Assembly: GCA_949285905.1 (NCBI GenBank)
Contig: CASDZV010000048.1
Span: forward strand, 31,738-95,737
Origin: an uncultured Spirochaetales bacterium
Lineage (GTDB): Bacteria > Spirochaetota > Spirochaetia > Sphaerochaetales > Sphaerochaetaceae
Reading direction: 5' to 3'
Length of the DNA: 64,000 bases
The notes under the pieces were generated by a model. That model was not told the DNA's origin, searched no databases, and was given only the letters and a program-made list of their open reading frames with translations. Below, piece by piece: positions 26,228 to 35,070 of this stretch (positions are counted from its first letter, which is position 1; each line of letters starts with the position of its first letter). The position numbers were made by a program, and so were the translations under genes.

Positions 26228-27257
26228 CGCAGTCCTCTTTGATTTCGATGGAACTCTTGCAGATTCTTCTGAAGGGATCTTCCATACAGCACTTTATACT
26301 GTGCGGAAACTTGGCGTTGATAGAGAGTACTCATCCGATGATCTGAGGCGTTTTGTCGGTCCTCCACTGAGACAGTGTTTTGTTATCGCGTTCTCTCTGG
26401 ATGAGGCTCTTCTTGATGATGCAGTTGCTATCTACAGAGAAGAATACGAGAGAAAAGGCAAGCTTATGATGCATCTCTATCCTGGCATGGAAGCTGTTCT
26501 CAGAGAGCTGAAGGCGATGGGACTGCGGCTTGGCGTTGCCTCTTTCAAACACCGCAGCCTTGTCAGGGATTGTCTGGAGCGGCTCGGTATTGCCAGTCTT
26601 TTTGATACTATCCAGGGGTCGTCGCTCTCTGAGGATCTCACAAAAAGCGATATCATAAATCTTGCGCTGGATGAGCTTGGAGCTGAACGCAGCTGCACTC
26701 TCATGGTGGGTGACACACTCGCAGACCTCGATGGTGCGGAAAATGCGGGTACACTTTTTGCAGGTGTTTCATATGGTTTCGGTTTCAAACCTGATGAGAC
26801 AGCAAATGGATTCAGATTATTCTCTTCCCCGGTTGCCTTGCTTCCGTTTGTGAAGAGTATGAATGGAGGATATATGATCGAGAGAATCGAAACAAAAGCA
26901 GCTCCTGCCGCTATCGGACCATATAGCCAGGCTGTGAAGGCTAACGGAATGGTTTTTGCTTCAGGTCAGATACCAATCAACCCTGAAACCGGTGCAATTG
27001 TCGAAGGATCAGCCGCTGAGCAGGCTGAGCAGGTTTTCAAGAATATCAAGGCTGTGCTCTCTGCAGCCGGTACTGATATGCCGAAGGTCGTCAAAGCGAC
27101 AGTATTCCTTGCTGATATGGCAGATTTCGGTGCTGTCAATGAAGTCTACAGCGAGGCATTCAAGGATTCTCCCGTGCTTCCTGCACGTTCAGCAGTCGCT
27201 GTAAAGACACTGCCGAAGAATGTTCAGGTAGAGATAGAGGTCATCGCTTTAGCATGA
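26220..27257 (+). CDS. HAD hydrolase (phosphoglycolate phosphatase-like) fused to RidA
   Basis: Two complete domains in one 345-residue frame. Residues 1-212 are a HAD phosphatase: 'DFDGTLADS' (nucleophile), 'VASFKHR', and 'MVGDTLADLDGAENAG'. Residues 219-345 are a YjgF/RidA imine deaminase: 'AAIGPYSQAVKANG', 'ASGQIPINP' and the catalytic Arg in 'PARSAVAVKTLP'. RidA hydrolyses reactive enamines such as 2-aminoacrylate. The GTG start overlaps the phosphatase gene by 8 nt. A Shine-Dalgarno sequence lies inside the frame just before residue 219, so RidA may also be made alone. Confidence 0.88.
   Translation: MIDAVLFDFDGTLADSSEGIFHTALYTVRKLGVDREYSSDDLRRFVGPPLRQCFVIAFSLDEALLDDAVAIYREEYERKGKLMMHLYPGMEAVLRELKAMGLRLGVASFKHRSLVRDCLERLGIASLFDTIQGSSLSEDLTKSDIINLALDELGAERSCTLMVGDTLADLDGAENAGTLFAGVSYGFGFKPDETANGFRLFSSPVALLPFVKSMNGGYMIERIETKAAPAAIGPYSQAVKANGMVFASGQIPINPETGAIVEGSAAEQAEQVFKNIKAVLSAAGTDMPKVVKATVFLADMADFGAVNEVYSEAFKDSPVLPARSAVAVKTLPKNVQVEIEVIALA
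26865..26876 (+). promoter_or_regulatory. Internal ribosome binding site and start within the HAD-RidA frame
   Basis: GGAGG at 26865-26869 followed by ATAT and ATG at 26874, in frame and exactly at the start of the RidA domain (residue 219). This is the layout of two genes whose intervening stop has been lost, or of a dual-start gene. Confidence 0.6.
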
Positions 27258-27260
27258 ATT

Positions 27261-27301
27261 AATCCCCGGCAAAATGAGGTGAACCCTCAAAGCCGGGGAT
27301 T
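27261..27301. terminator. Bidirectional hairpin terminator
   Basis: Perfect 10-bp stem AATCCCCGGC / GCCGGGGATT with a smaller inner hairpin (TGAGG..CCTCA), between the convergent HAD-RidA and regulator genes. T-runs are short. Confidence 0.65.
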
Positions 27302-27319
27302 GCAATATTTCCATTCCAT

Positions 27320-27973
27320 TTACTCGTTGTTTTCTTCAACTTTGTTCCTGATGATTTCAAGATCGCTGTAGAGTGTGAATTTGCTGATTCCGAGTATTTT
27401 GCAGATTTTGTCCCCTGATTTAGATATCTGCATCGCTCCTTTCTCGTCAAGAAATGACAGGAAATCGAGTCTTTCGCTTTTTGTGAGCTTTTTCGGGTCT
27501 TTGTTCGCTATTGCGGTAGCCTGCTGTATGAGATAATCAAGAAGACTCTCAACATCCGATGCGAAGAACTCGGACTGGTCATTCAGCTCGAATTTGTTAT
27601 ATTGCTTCAGGAAGCTCTCGAACTGTATAGACTCTGTTATATCGAGATTGATGCACAGCGATCCGATTACTTTTCCTTCTGTGTTGCGGATATACATCGA
27701 CGAAGAGCGGAGAATCTTACCATCCGTTGTCGTCGTGACGTAATTGAAGCGGTCTCCGTCAACTACGCTTCCGCTGAGCACCTCAAGGCCGAGATTGCTT
27801 CCACAGCCACCGATCTTCCTGTTCGTTATATTCCCGTTTCTTATATCTATGATGGTGCTTGAGTAATCTTTTTCGAGGTCATGGAGAACAACTTCACATT
27901 TATTGCCGAATTCAGCGGCAATAAGTGTCAACAGCTGTTTGAATAGATTGATTTCGTCGTTAATATGCTTCAT
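27320..27973 (-). CDS. YheO/DauR-like transcriptional regulator (PAS + HTH)
   Basis: 217-residue regulator. Residues about 10-125 form the YheO-type PAS-like sensor domain ('CEVVLHDLEKDYSSTIIDIRNG', here noted only as a region at residues 27-48, and 'GSLCINLDIT'). The C-terminal 60 residues contain a helix-turn-helix ('ICKILGISKFTLYSDLEIIR'). The best-known relative, DauR, represses D-arginine catabolism. It is divergent from the ABC/glycosidase/D-amino-acid operon, so it probably controls that operon. The ATG at 27973 has GGAGG 4-5 nt upstream; an upstream in-frame start is less likely. Confidence 0.8.
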   Translation of the reverse strand: MKHINDEINLFKQLLTLIAAEFGNKCEVVLHDLEKDYSSTIIDIRNGNITNRKIGGCGSNLGLEVLSGSVVDGDRFNYVTTTTDGKILRSSSMYIRNTEGKVIGSLCINLDITESIQFESFLKQYNKFELNDQSEFFASDVESLLDYLIQQATAIANKDPKKLTKSERLDFLSFLDEKGAMQISKSGDKICKILGISKFTLYSDLEIIRNKVEENNE

Positions 27974-28088
27974 ATGTCCTCCAAGTAATGGTGTCATTAT
28001 ACCAACGATTTCCCCAAATCCCAAATATTTTTTTGTAATTATGCAAAACTAATAAAAAATTGTTTGGTTTTTATCGAAAACTGAAATC

Positions 28089-28259
28089 CTGAAAATTCTT
28101 TATAAATATTCTAATATTTTTGAGAAAATGCTGTTAAATTCTGAAAATTTTTGTTGACAACTCCCTTTTTGATGGTAGATTGGTAGTTGTAAGGATGGAT
28201 TATCAGAAAAATTTTAAGTTTTTGAAGATGGATTTCTTTGATATTTTATCCTGAAAATT
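28089..28259 (+). repeat. Three direct copies of CTGAAAATT upstream of the transporter operon
   Basis: CTGAAAATT occurs at 28089, 28141 and 28251 in the very AT-rich gap between the regulator and the ABC operon. The second copy abuts the -35 region and the third lies downstream of the predicted transcription start. They are candidate operator sites, though AT-rich sequence raises the chance rate. The 320-bp gap (27974-28293) holds no gene. Confidence 0.45.
28154..28181 (+). promoter_or_regulatory. Promoter for the ABC/glycosidase operon
   Basis: TTGACA at 28154-28159, a 16-bp spacer and TAGATT at 28176-28181. The -35 is perfect and the -10 is 4/6. The implied 5' leader is about 105 nt, ending in AAAGGAGG 9 nt before the ATG at 28294. 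Confidence 0.6.
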
Positions 28260-28293
28260 TTTTATTGCAGTTTTTCAAAGGAGGACTGGATTT

Positions 28294-29574
28294 ATGCACA
28301 AGAAGCTTATTGGTCTTGTGGCTCTTCTCGCCATGATGCTTGTTATGGTTCCTGTATTTGCAGGTGGATCGCAGGAAAAGAGTGCAGACGGCCCAGAGGT
28401 AATCACATTCTGGTATACAAACACTGGTGCTGAAGCGGAGACATATGAGAGGGCTATTGCAGAATACAATGCATCTCAGAGTCAGTATAAGGTGGAAGGA
28501 CTCAGCGTCACAGACCTTCAGAAGATTATTGTTGCCATGAGCAGCAATGAAGCTCCTGATGTAATCAAGATTTCTAATTCCTCTGTCATCCAGTATCAGA
28601 ACAATGGCCTTGTAGAGTGTCTTGATGAATACATCGCAGCAGATAATTTTGATCTGAATGCTTATTCACCGGCTTCAATTCAGGCAAATACAATGGATGG
28701 ATCTGTATATGCACTTCCAATCGATGCATACTCAATCCAGATGTTCTATAACAAGGACCTTCTCGAGGCTGCTGGTTATACAGAGCCACCCAAGACAATG
28801 GAAGAGATGTATGAGATGGCAGTAGCTGCTACAAAGCTCGATGCAAATGGAAACATTGAGGTTCTCGGATATCCTCTCTTCCCATATGCTTCAGCTCGCC
28901 AGGAGCTTATTTATGGCTTCGGCGGAACATGGTGGGATGAGAACGGCAAGCCGACTCCGCAGGATCCAGGTGTTCTCGCATCTCTTGAGATGAACGTGAA
29001 GTATCGTGAGCAGTTCGGTGGCAGCAACCTTGATTCTTTCATCGCTACAGCTAACACAAACAGATACACAGAGCAGGATATGTTCTTCACAGGTCATCAG
29101 CTCTTCAGACTTGATGGACCATGGCTTCCTCAGATGATGAAGAACTTCAATTCGACAGTTAACTATGGTATCTGCTTCGTTCCTGGAACAGAGGCTGAGC
29201 CAGAGCTTCTCGGATCAAGCCGCTATGAGACAGACTCTATCTTCATTCCTATCATGTCCGAGCACAAGGATGGAGCATGGGATTTCATCAAGTGGCTTGC
29301 AGGTCCGGTAGGTGCAAAGATTATTGAAATCGGTAACGGCAACCTCCCAGCTCTCATCGAGCTCTATGATGACGAGGATATCCTTGCACAGCCAGGATTC
29401 GGCGAGTTCATCGAAGCACTTCAGCTTGGTAAGGGCGTCCAGTATCCTGACATGAACGATTTCGATGAGTATATCTCAATGATCAACGCTTCTCTCGATA
29501 CAGTTTATGCTCTCAGAGCAACACCGGAGGAAGCAATGGCAGCGCTTGCAGAGCAGTCTGCAAATCTCAACTGA
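28294..29574 (+). CDS. ABC transporter sugar-binding protein
   Basis: Periplasmic or surface-anchored solute receptor of the carbohydrate-uptake-1 family, 426 residues. The N-terminal signal peptide ends near 'VFAGGSQEKS', a form common in spirochaete receptors and lacking a lipobox Cys. The fold is recognisable from 'VITFWYTNTG', 'APDVIKIS', 'VYALPIDAYSIQMFYNKDLLEAAG' (noted as the region near residues 145-170) and 'DGAWDFIKWLAG'. It heads the operon and is followed by a stable hairpin, which usually raises receptor levels over permeases. The sugar is probably a plant-derived oligosaccharide given the downstream glycosidases. Confidence 0.9.
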   Translation: MHKKLIGLVALLAMMLVMVPVFAGGSQEKSADGPEVITFWYTNTGAEAETYERAIAEYNASQSQYKVEGLSVTDLQKIIVAMSSNEAPDVIKISNSSVIQYQNNGLVECLDEYIAADNFDLNAYSPASIQANTMDGSVYALPIDAYSIQMFYNKDLLEAAGYTEPPKTMEEMYEMAVAATKLDANGNIEVLGYPLFPYASARQELIYGFGGTWWDENGKPTPQDPGVLASLEMNVKYREQFGGSNLDSFIATANTNRYTEQDMFFTGHQLFRLDGPWLPQMMKNFNSTVNYGICFVPGTEAEPELLGSSRYETDSIFIPIMSEHKDGAWDFIKWLAGPVGAKIIEIGNGNLPALIELYDDEDILAQPGFGEFIEALQLGKGVQYPDMNDFDEYISMINASLDTVYALRATPEEAMAALAEQSANLN

Positions 29575-29587
29575 GATATCTGACAGA

Positions 29588-29619
29588 CTTTCCGGTACGG
29601 GGTTTCCTGTGCCGGAAAG
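29588..29619 (+). promoter_or_regulatory. Intercistronic hairpin after the binding-protein gene
   Basis: CTTTCCGGTAC / GTGCCGGAAAG, an 11-bp stem with one G-T pair and a 10-nt loop, in the 63-bp gap before the first permease gene. There is no T-run, so it more likely protects the 3' end of the receptor mRNA than terminates fully. Confidence 0.6.
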
Positions 29620-29637
29620 CTCATACGGAGGTTATCT

Positions 29638-30558
29638 ATGAAACTGAATCAGCATCAGCGCGATTTCAGAAATGGTCTGCTGTTTGCTCTTCCATGGATT
29701 TTCGGGTTTCTGGCATTGAGTGTTTATCCTCTTGTAGCCTCGCTCTATTATAGCTTCACAGAATTCAATGCTGTCACAACGCCTAAATGGGTGGGCTTTG
29801 AGAATTTCGTTGATGTTTTTCATGATCCGCTGGTCTGGAAGAGCCTCAAGAATACCTTGTTCATGGTGTGCGTATCCACGCCTGTGAATCTTTTTGTAGC
29901 CCTTATACTAGCAACAATTGTCTCCAGGAATTTCAAGGGCAGGGGATTCGTGAGAACAGCATTCTTCCTTCCATCTGTCATTCCTATGATTGCAGCCACA
30001 ATGGTCTGGATCTGGATGTTTGACCCGACTTATGGATACATCAATAATGTGCTTTCCATTTTTGGTATCCAGGGACCGGCATGGCTTATGGATGCGAAAT
30101 ATACTAAATGGGCTCTGGTCCTGATGGGAACCTGGAATGTCGGAACAACAATGCTTGTCTGTCTTGCTTCTCTCCAGGAAGTGCCTACAAGCTATTATGA
30201 ATCTGCGGAGATGGATGGTGCTGGCGCTATCAGAAGATTCTTCTATATCACAATCCCTTGCATCGCCCATGTTCTTGTTTATCAGGCAATACTCGGAATC
30301 ATCAACGCATTCCAGTACTTCCAGCAGGTTTATATCATTGTCACAGCTAATTCCGGTGTTAAGGGTGGAAGTGCTGCAGGCGGTCCAGAGAACTCTATCC
30401 TCATGTATCCGCTTTACATTTTCCACAATGCCTTCACATACCTGAAGATGGGTAAGGCATCCGCGATGGCATGGATTCTCTTTATTGTCGTTGCTATCCT
30501 GGCTGTCCTTATGGTCAAACTGACAAAGAAAACTACAGAGAATGCAGGAGTCGAATGA
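29638..30558 (+). CDS. ABC sugar transporter permease (MalF-like)
   Basis: Inner-membrane permease of 306 residues with six predicted transmembrane segments. The 'EAA'-type loop that contacts the ATPase is seen as 'YYESAEMDGAGAIRRFFYITIP'-like sequence near residues 186-205. Pairs with the next gene; the two overlap (TGATG). No ATP-binding subunit is in the operon, so an MsmX/UgpC-type shared ATPase encoded elsewhere is inferred. Confidence 0.9.
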   Translation: MKLNQHQRDFRNGLLFALPWIFGFLALSVYPLVASLYYSFTEFNAVTTPKWVGFENFVDVFHDPLVWKSLKNTLFMVCVSTPVNLFVALILATIVSRNFKGRGFVRTAFFLPSVIPMIAATMVWIWMFDPTYGYINNVLSIFGIQGPAWLMDAKYTKWALVLMGTWNVGTTMLVCLASLQEVPTSYYESAEMDGAGAIRRFFYITIPCIAHVLVYQAILGIINAFQYFQQVYIIVTANSGVKGGSAAGGPENSILMYPLYIFHNAFTYLKMGKASAMAWILFIVVAILAVLMVKLTKKTTENAGVE

Positions 30559-31400
30559 TGAATAATTTAATGCACAATAAAATAAAGCTTGGCAGCATCC
30601 TGTTCTTCATATTGATTGCGCTGCTTGTGATAATTTACATCTCACCGTTCTGTGTCATGTTCTTCACATCATTCAAGACAAACAGTGATGCATTCACCAT
30701 TCCTGTAAAGCTTCTGCCTCGTGAGTGGGTAGCTGAAAACTATCCGGCAGCTATGGCGACAATCCCGTATTTCAGATACATGGGAAATACGATTTTCATC
30801 ACAGTCCTCTCTGTGATGGGACAGCTCATCGTAACACCGATGGTCGCATATTCGCTTTCGAAGATTAACTGGAAGGGATCTAAGATCATCTCAGGACTTC
30901 TGATGGCAACAATGATGATTCCTATCACAGTAACGATGGTTCCGCTTTACAGGATTTACTCGAAGCTGGGACTTACGAATACATATGTCCCTCTGATTCT
31001 TCCGACATTCCTTGGAAAGGCTTTCTATATCATCATCACGCGCCAGTTCTTCATGGGTGTGCCTAACAGCTTGATAGAAGCGGCGAAGATTGATGGAGCT
31101 AATGAGCTTCAGCGCTATATCAGGATTGCGCTTCCTCTCACAAAGCCTGTCCTCACAACAGTCGGAATCTATGCATTCCTTGATGCCTGGAGTGATTACC
31201 TCATGCCGATGATCTTCATCTCCAAGCCTGATAAGTATACTCTCTCATTAGGTTTGCAGCAGTTCATGAGTGAATACTCTGTTGACTGGGCTCGTCTGAT
31301 GGCAGCGGCTATGATATTTGTCCTTCCTGTCATAATCCTGTTCGCTGTGTTCCAGAAGAACTTTGTTCGTGGTGTGGCGACAAGCGGACTCAAGGCATAA
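30558..31400 (+). CDS. ABC sugar transporter permease (MalG-like)
   Basis: 280-residue second permease with six membrane segments. The coupling loop is 'LIEAAKIDGANELQRYIRIA'. The ATG at 30558 is chosen over one 3 nt earlier because AGGAG at 30546-30550 is 7 nt away. A GC-rich hairpin follows the gene. Confidence 0.9.
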   Translation: MNNLMHNKIKLGSILFFILIALLVIIYISPFCVMFFTSFKTNSDAFTIPVKLLPREWVAENYPAAMATIPYFRYMGNTIFITVLSVMGQLIVTPMVAYSLSKINWKGSKIISGLLMATMMIPITVTMVPLYRIYSKLGLTNTYVPLILPTFLGKAFYIIITRQFFMGVPNSLIEAAKIDGANELQRYIRIALPLTKPVLTTVGIYAFLDAWSDYLMPMIFISKPDKYTLSLGLQQFMSEYSVDWARLMAAAMIFVLPVIILFAVFQKNFVRGVATSGLKA

Positions 31401-31406
31401 CAAAAT

Positions 31407-31426
31407 GGCGGGGCTGAGGCCCTGCC
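31407..31426 (+). terminator. Hairpin between permease and GH2 gene
   Basis: GGCGGGG-CTGAGG-CCCTGCC, a 7-bp stem, followed by TTCAATCTT. Possibly a partial terminator that lowers expression of the enzymes relative to the transporter. Confidence 0.45.
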
Positions 31427-31456
31427 TTCAATCTTAGTATCAGAAAAGAGAATAAA

Positions 31457-33943
31457 ATGAAGAAGCTGGATCTTTCAGGAAAGTGGTACTGGCAGAAAAA
31501 GGGGGAGTCGGAGTTTCATGATGCTCTGGTTCCCGGTTCTGTTTATAATGACATGCTTCAGAATGGTATGATTTCAAACCCATTCTGGCGGACGGATGAA
31601 TATTCTGCCCGTGAGCTGATGATGGATGATTATCTCTACACGCGGACGTTCATTGTCACTTCGGATGACCTGGAACATGACAGGCTGTTTCTCGTCGCGG
31701 AGGGGCTTGATACATTAGCAGAAATTACAATAAACGGTACTTCTGTTGCCTCTACAGATGATATGCATCGCACGTACCGCTTTGATGTTAAGCACTTCCT
31801 TCATGAAGGAGAGAATACAATATCTGTTCTCTTCCTCTCATCGCTCCGATACATCCGTGAGATGGATGAGAAGAGTGATATCTTCTATGCTTCAACTGGC
31901 TGTATCAAAGGCAATGCATATCTGAGGAAAGCCCATTACATGTTTGGCTGGGACTGGGGACCGCAGCTGCCTGATGCAGGCATATTCCGCCCGATTTATA
32001 TTGAGGAGTGCGATGAGGCACGTATAAGCGATGTAGATATCCATCAGAAGCATGGAAACGGAAAGGTCACGCTTCTGGTCAGAACTGAAGCTGAGAGCTT
32101 CTCTTCATCTGTCCCTGATGTCCAGATTGTTGTCACATGCCCTGACAGTTCCATGCTGAAGGCATCTGGCAAAGCAGGGGAGACGGTATCAATTGAAATT
32201 GAATCGCCTGAGCTCTGGTGGCCTAATAATCTCGGTCCGCAGACTCTGTACAGCGTCTCCGTCTCATTGACTGGCAAAGGAAGTGAAGTCGATAGCAGGA
32301 CATTCAGGATTGGTCTTCGGACAATCGATGTGAGCACAAAGCGCGATGAGCATGGCAATGAATTCTGCTTTGTCGTCAATGGGCAGAAGATTTTCGCGAT
32401 GGGGGCTAATTATGTTCCTCAGGACAATCTCATCACCCGTGTGGACAAAGAGCGCTATTACCAGATTGTGAAAGACTCAGCGGCAGCCAATTTCAACTGT
32501 ATCAGGGTATGGGGCGGTGGATATTACCCCGATGATGCATTTTACGATGCCTGCGATGAATACGGTATTCTCATATGGCAGGATCTGATGTTTGCCTGTG
32601 ATGTCTATACGCTTTCTGATGAGTTTGAGAAAAACATCATTGCAGAGACCCATGATAATGTGAGGAGAATCAAGAATCACGCATCTCTGGCTCTTATATG
32701 CGGCAACAACGAAATGGAATGGATGTGGGCTGATGAGCCTGTGCGTATCCGTGGCCATCATCCGAGATACAAAGCTGATTATACGAAGATTTTCGGTCTG
32801 ATTATCCCGCGCGCTGTGCGTGATGTGGATTCTGACACGTTCTTCTGGGAGTCGAGTCCGTCCAGTGGCGGTTCTTTTGATAACCCCAACGATATTGACA
32901 GGGGAGATCAGCATTACTGGGATGTGTGGCACTCCGGGAAACCATTCACAGAGTACCGTAATCATTATTTCCGTTTCTGCTCTGAGTATGGCTTCCAGTC
33001 ATTCCCGTCATCAAAGACAATTGCACAGTTCTCCCTGCCTTCTGACAGAAACATCTTCAGCAAGGTGATGGAGTCTCATCAGAAGAACAAAACGGCAAAC
33101 AGCAAGATTTTCCAGTATATTTCGGATTACTACCTCTACCCGAAAGATATGGATAACATCGCTTATATATCTCAGGTCCTGCAGCTGAGAGCTATCCAGT
33201 ATGGTGTTGAGCACTGGAGACGTAATCGTGGCCGCTGTATGGGCTCACTGTACTGGCAGCTGGATGACTGCTGGCCTGTAGCTTCATGGGCAAGTATAGA
33301 TTATTACGGACGATGGAAGGCATTGCATTATGGTGCACGCCATTTCTATAGACCTGTTACAGTCTCTGCATGCGAGAAGGAAGAGCTTTCTCCCGAAATC
33401 TCATACTGGATACTCAACGAGAGCAAAGAGCGTGTCCGCCGTCATCTGGAAATTGATTTGATAGACACATCATTCCATGTTGTCTATCACACTGAAGCTG
33501 ATGGAGAGGCTGAGCCGTTCAGCTCAAAAGAGATTGTCAGCGAGAATTTCTCGAAATACCTCGAAACAGACGATCAGAAAGAGACGAGATTCGCCAGAGT
33601 GCGGATGTTCTCCGATGGTGTTCTGGAGGATGAGCGCGTGACGCTTTTCGTGAAACCGAAATACTTCAGTTTCCAGAAGCCGCGCTATAGCTGGAATGTG
33701 GAAGATGCAGGTGATGAATATCTTATTACTGTACGTTCATCTGCATTTGCGCAGTTCGTTGAGCTGGATTTCAGGGATTTCGATGCTGTGCTCTCGGATA
33801 ATTATTTTGATATCACATCCTCTGAAGGTGTCAGAGTCTCGCTCAGCAAGAGTGCTGTACCTGGATGGGCGACCTCTGGTGATGTGATGAGAGGATTGAT
33901 GATCAGAAGTATAGCCGACAGCTATGAAATGCCAGAGAAATAG
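31457..33943 (+). CDS. Beta-mannosidase-like glycoside hydrolase family 2
   Basis: Cytoplasmic exo-glycosidase (828 residues, no signal peptide) that in its closest family releases mannose from beta-mannosides. Sugar-binding N-terminal jelly roll, Ig-like domain, then the TIM barrel with acid/base Glu419 in 'CGNNEMEW' and nucleophile Glu510 in 'FCSEYGFQS'. 'RVWGGGYYPDDAFYDACDEYG' (residues about 350-370, cited as a region) and 'IWQDLMFACDVY' are typical of GH2 mannosidases. It would cleave oligosaccharides brought in by the adjacent importer. A weak AGAG is the only ribosome-binding candidate. Confidence 0.88.
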   Translation: MKKLDLSGKWYWQKKGESEFHDALVPGSVYNDMLQNGMISNPFWRTDEYSARELMMDDYLYTRTFIVTSDDLEHDRLFLVAEGLDTLAEITINGTSVASTDDMHRTYRFDVKHFLHEGENTISVLFLSSLRYIREMDEKSDIFYASTGCIKGNAYLRKAHYMFGWDWGPQLPDAGIFRPIYIEECDEARISDVDIHQKHGNGKVTLLVRTEAESFSSSVPDVQIVVTCPDSSMLKASGKAGETVSIEIESPELWWPNNLGPQTLYSVSVSLTGKGSEVDSRTFRIGLRTIDVSTKRDEHGNEFCFVVNGQKIFAMGANYVPQDNLITRVDKERYYQIVKDSAAANFNCIRVWGGGYYPDDAFYDACDEYGILIWQDLMFACDVYTLSDEFEKNIIAETHDNVRRIKNHASLALICGNNEMEWMWADEPVRIRGHHPRYKADYTKIFGLIIPRAVRDVDSDTFFWESSPSSGGSFDNPNDIDRGDQHYWDVWHSGKPFTEYRNHYFRFCSEYGFQSFPSSKTIAQFSLPSDRNIFSKVMESHQKNKTANSKIFQYISDYYLYPKDMDNIAYISQVLQLRAIQYGVEHWRRNRGRCMGSLYWQLDDCWPVASWASIDYYGRWKALHYGARHFYRPVTVSACEKEELSPEISYWILNESKERVRRHLEIDLIDTSFHVVYHTEADGEAEPFSSKEIVSENFSKYLETDDQKETRFARVRMFSDGVLEDERVTLFVKPKYFSFQKPRYSWNVEDAGDEYLITVRSSAFAQFVELDFRDFDAVLSDNYFDITSSEGVRVSLSKSAVPGWATSGDVMRGLMIRSIADSYEMPEK

Positions 33944-33951
33944 GAGGGAAT

Positions 33952-35070
33952 ATGCTTGATGCAAGGCTTGTAGATAAACTTGAGACACCATGCATTGTCA
34001 TTGACGTGGATGCAGCAAGAAAGAATGTTGTTGCCATGCAGGAGCGTGTCAGCGCGGCAGGGTGCCGTCTCCGTCCGCATATCAAGACACACAAGATGCC
34101 ATTTTTCTCGCTTATGCAGCTGGAGGCAGGAGCTGATGGTATAACATGTGCAAAAGTCTCTGAAGCTGAGGTCATGGCAGATGGTGGGTGCGATGATATA
34201 TTCATTGCATACCCGATGATAGGACACGCCAGGACTGAACGTGCAATAGCTCTTTCGAAAAGGATACGTCGTCTGATTCTTGCTGTTGACAGCTTTGAGG
34301 GTGCTCAGATGCTCTCTGATGCAGCTGTTAAAGCTGGTACTGTTCTCGAAGTGCGTCTTGAAATTGATACAGGCGCAGGCCGTACCGGCATACAGATTGA
34401 TAAGGCACCGGAGCTGGCAAAGAGAATAGCTTCCATGCCAGGGCTGAAACTGACAGGTATTTATACTTTCAAGAGTCTTGTCTTTGAAGGAAAGCCTACT
34501 GAGGATAATGCTCTGGCCGCGGCGGAGGAAGGCCGCTTGATGCATGACACTGCTGAGGCTATCAGAAAATCAGGTGTTCCTATTGCTGATGTGAGTGCAG
34601 GATCCACTCCCACTGGCATACTTGCCGCAGAGACAGGGCTTGTAAATGAAGTGCGTCCTGGCACGTATATCTTCAAGGATTTCATGCTTACAAAAGAGAA
34701 TGCAGGGACAATGGATGAGATTGCTGTCAGATTCTACGCAACTGTAGTAAGCACAAATTATAAAGAATACGCAGTGATTGATGGCGGTACCAAATGCTTC
34801 CCGACAGATGTCGTGCCGATGATTGCTCCATTTTATTATCCGGGATATGCGCTTGTTGAGGGAAATCCTGATCTTCATTTGAGCCGCATGAACGAGGAAC
34901 ATGGCATCATCACTTCCGATTCCGGTGATACAGGTCTTCATGTGGGGCAGGTTATCTCACTGATACCGAATCATGTATGTACAGCAATCAATATGCAGAA
35001 CGAGGTCTATCTTCTTGAGAATGGAGAACTCCGGAAAGAGAAAGTTGCAGCCAGAGGGATGCTCGTATGA
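33952..35070 (+). CDS. D-serine dehydratase/D-threonine aldolase-like PLP enzyme
   Basis: Fold-type III (alanine racemase-like) enzyme of 372 residues. The PLP lysine is Lys45 in 'RPHIKTHK'. The C-terminal 'LIPNHVCTAIN' supplies the His and Cys that bind zinc in DSD1-type D-serine dehydratase and metal in D-threonine aldolase. It acts on D-amino acids by dehydration or retro-aldol cleavage; which one cannot be told from sequence. AGGAGG lies just upstream and the stop overlaps the deacylase start by ATGA, so the two are co-translated. Confidence 0.85.
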   Translation: MLDARLVDKLETPCIVIDVDAARKNVVAMQERVSAAGCRLRPHIKTHKMPFFSLMQLEAGADGITCAKVSEAEVMADGGCDDIFIAYPMIGHARTERAIALSKRIRRLILAVDSFEGAQMLSDAAVKAGTVLEVRLEIDTGAGRTGIQIDKAPELAKRIASMPGLKLTGIYTFKSLVFEGKPTEDNALAAAEEGRLMHDTAEAIRKSGVPIADVSAGSTPTGILAAETGLVNEVRPGTYIFKDFMLTKENAGTMDEIAVRFYATVVSTNYKEYAVIDGGTKCFPTDVVPMIAPFYYPGYALVEGNPDLHLSRMNEEHGIITSDSGDTGLHVGQVISLIPNHVCTAINMQNEVYLLENGELRKEKVAARGMLV

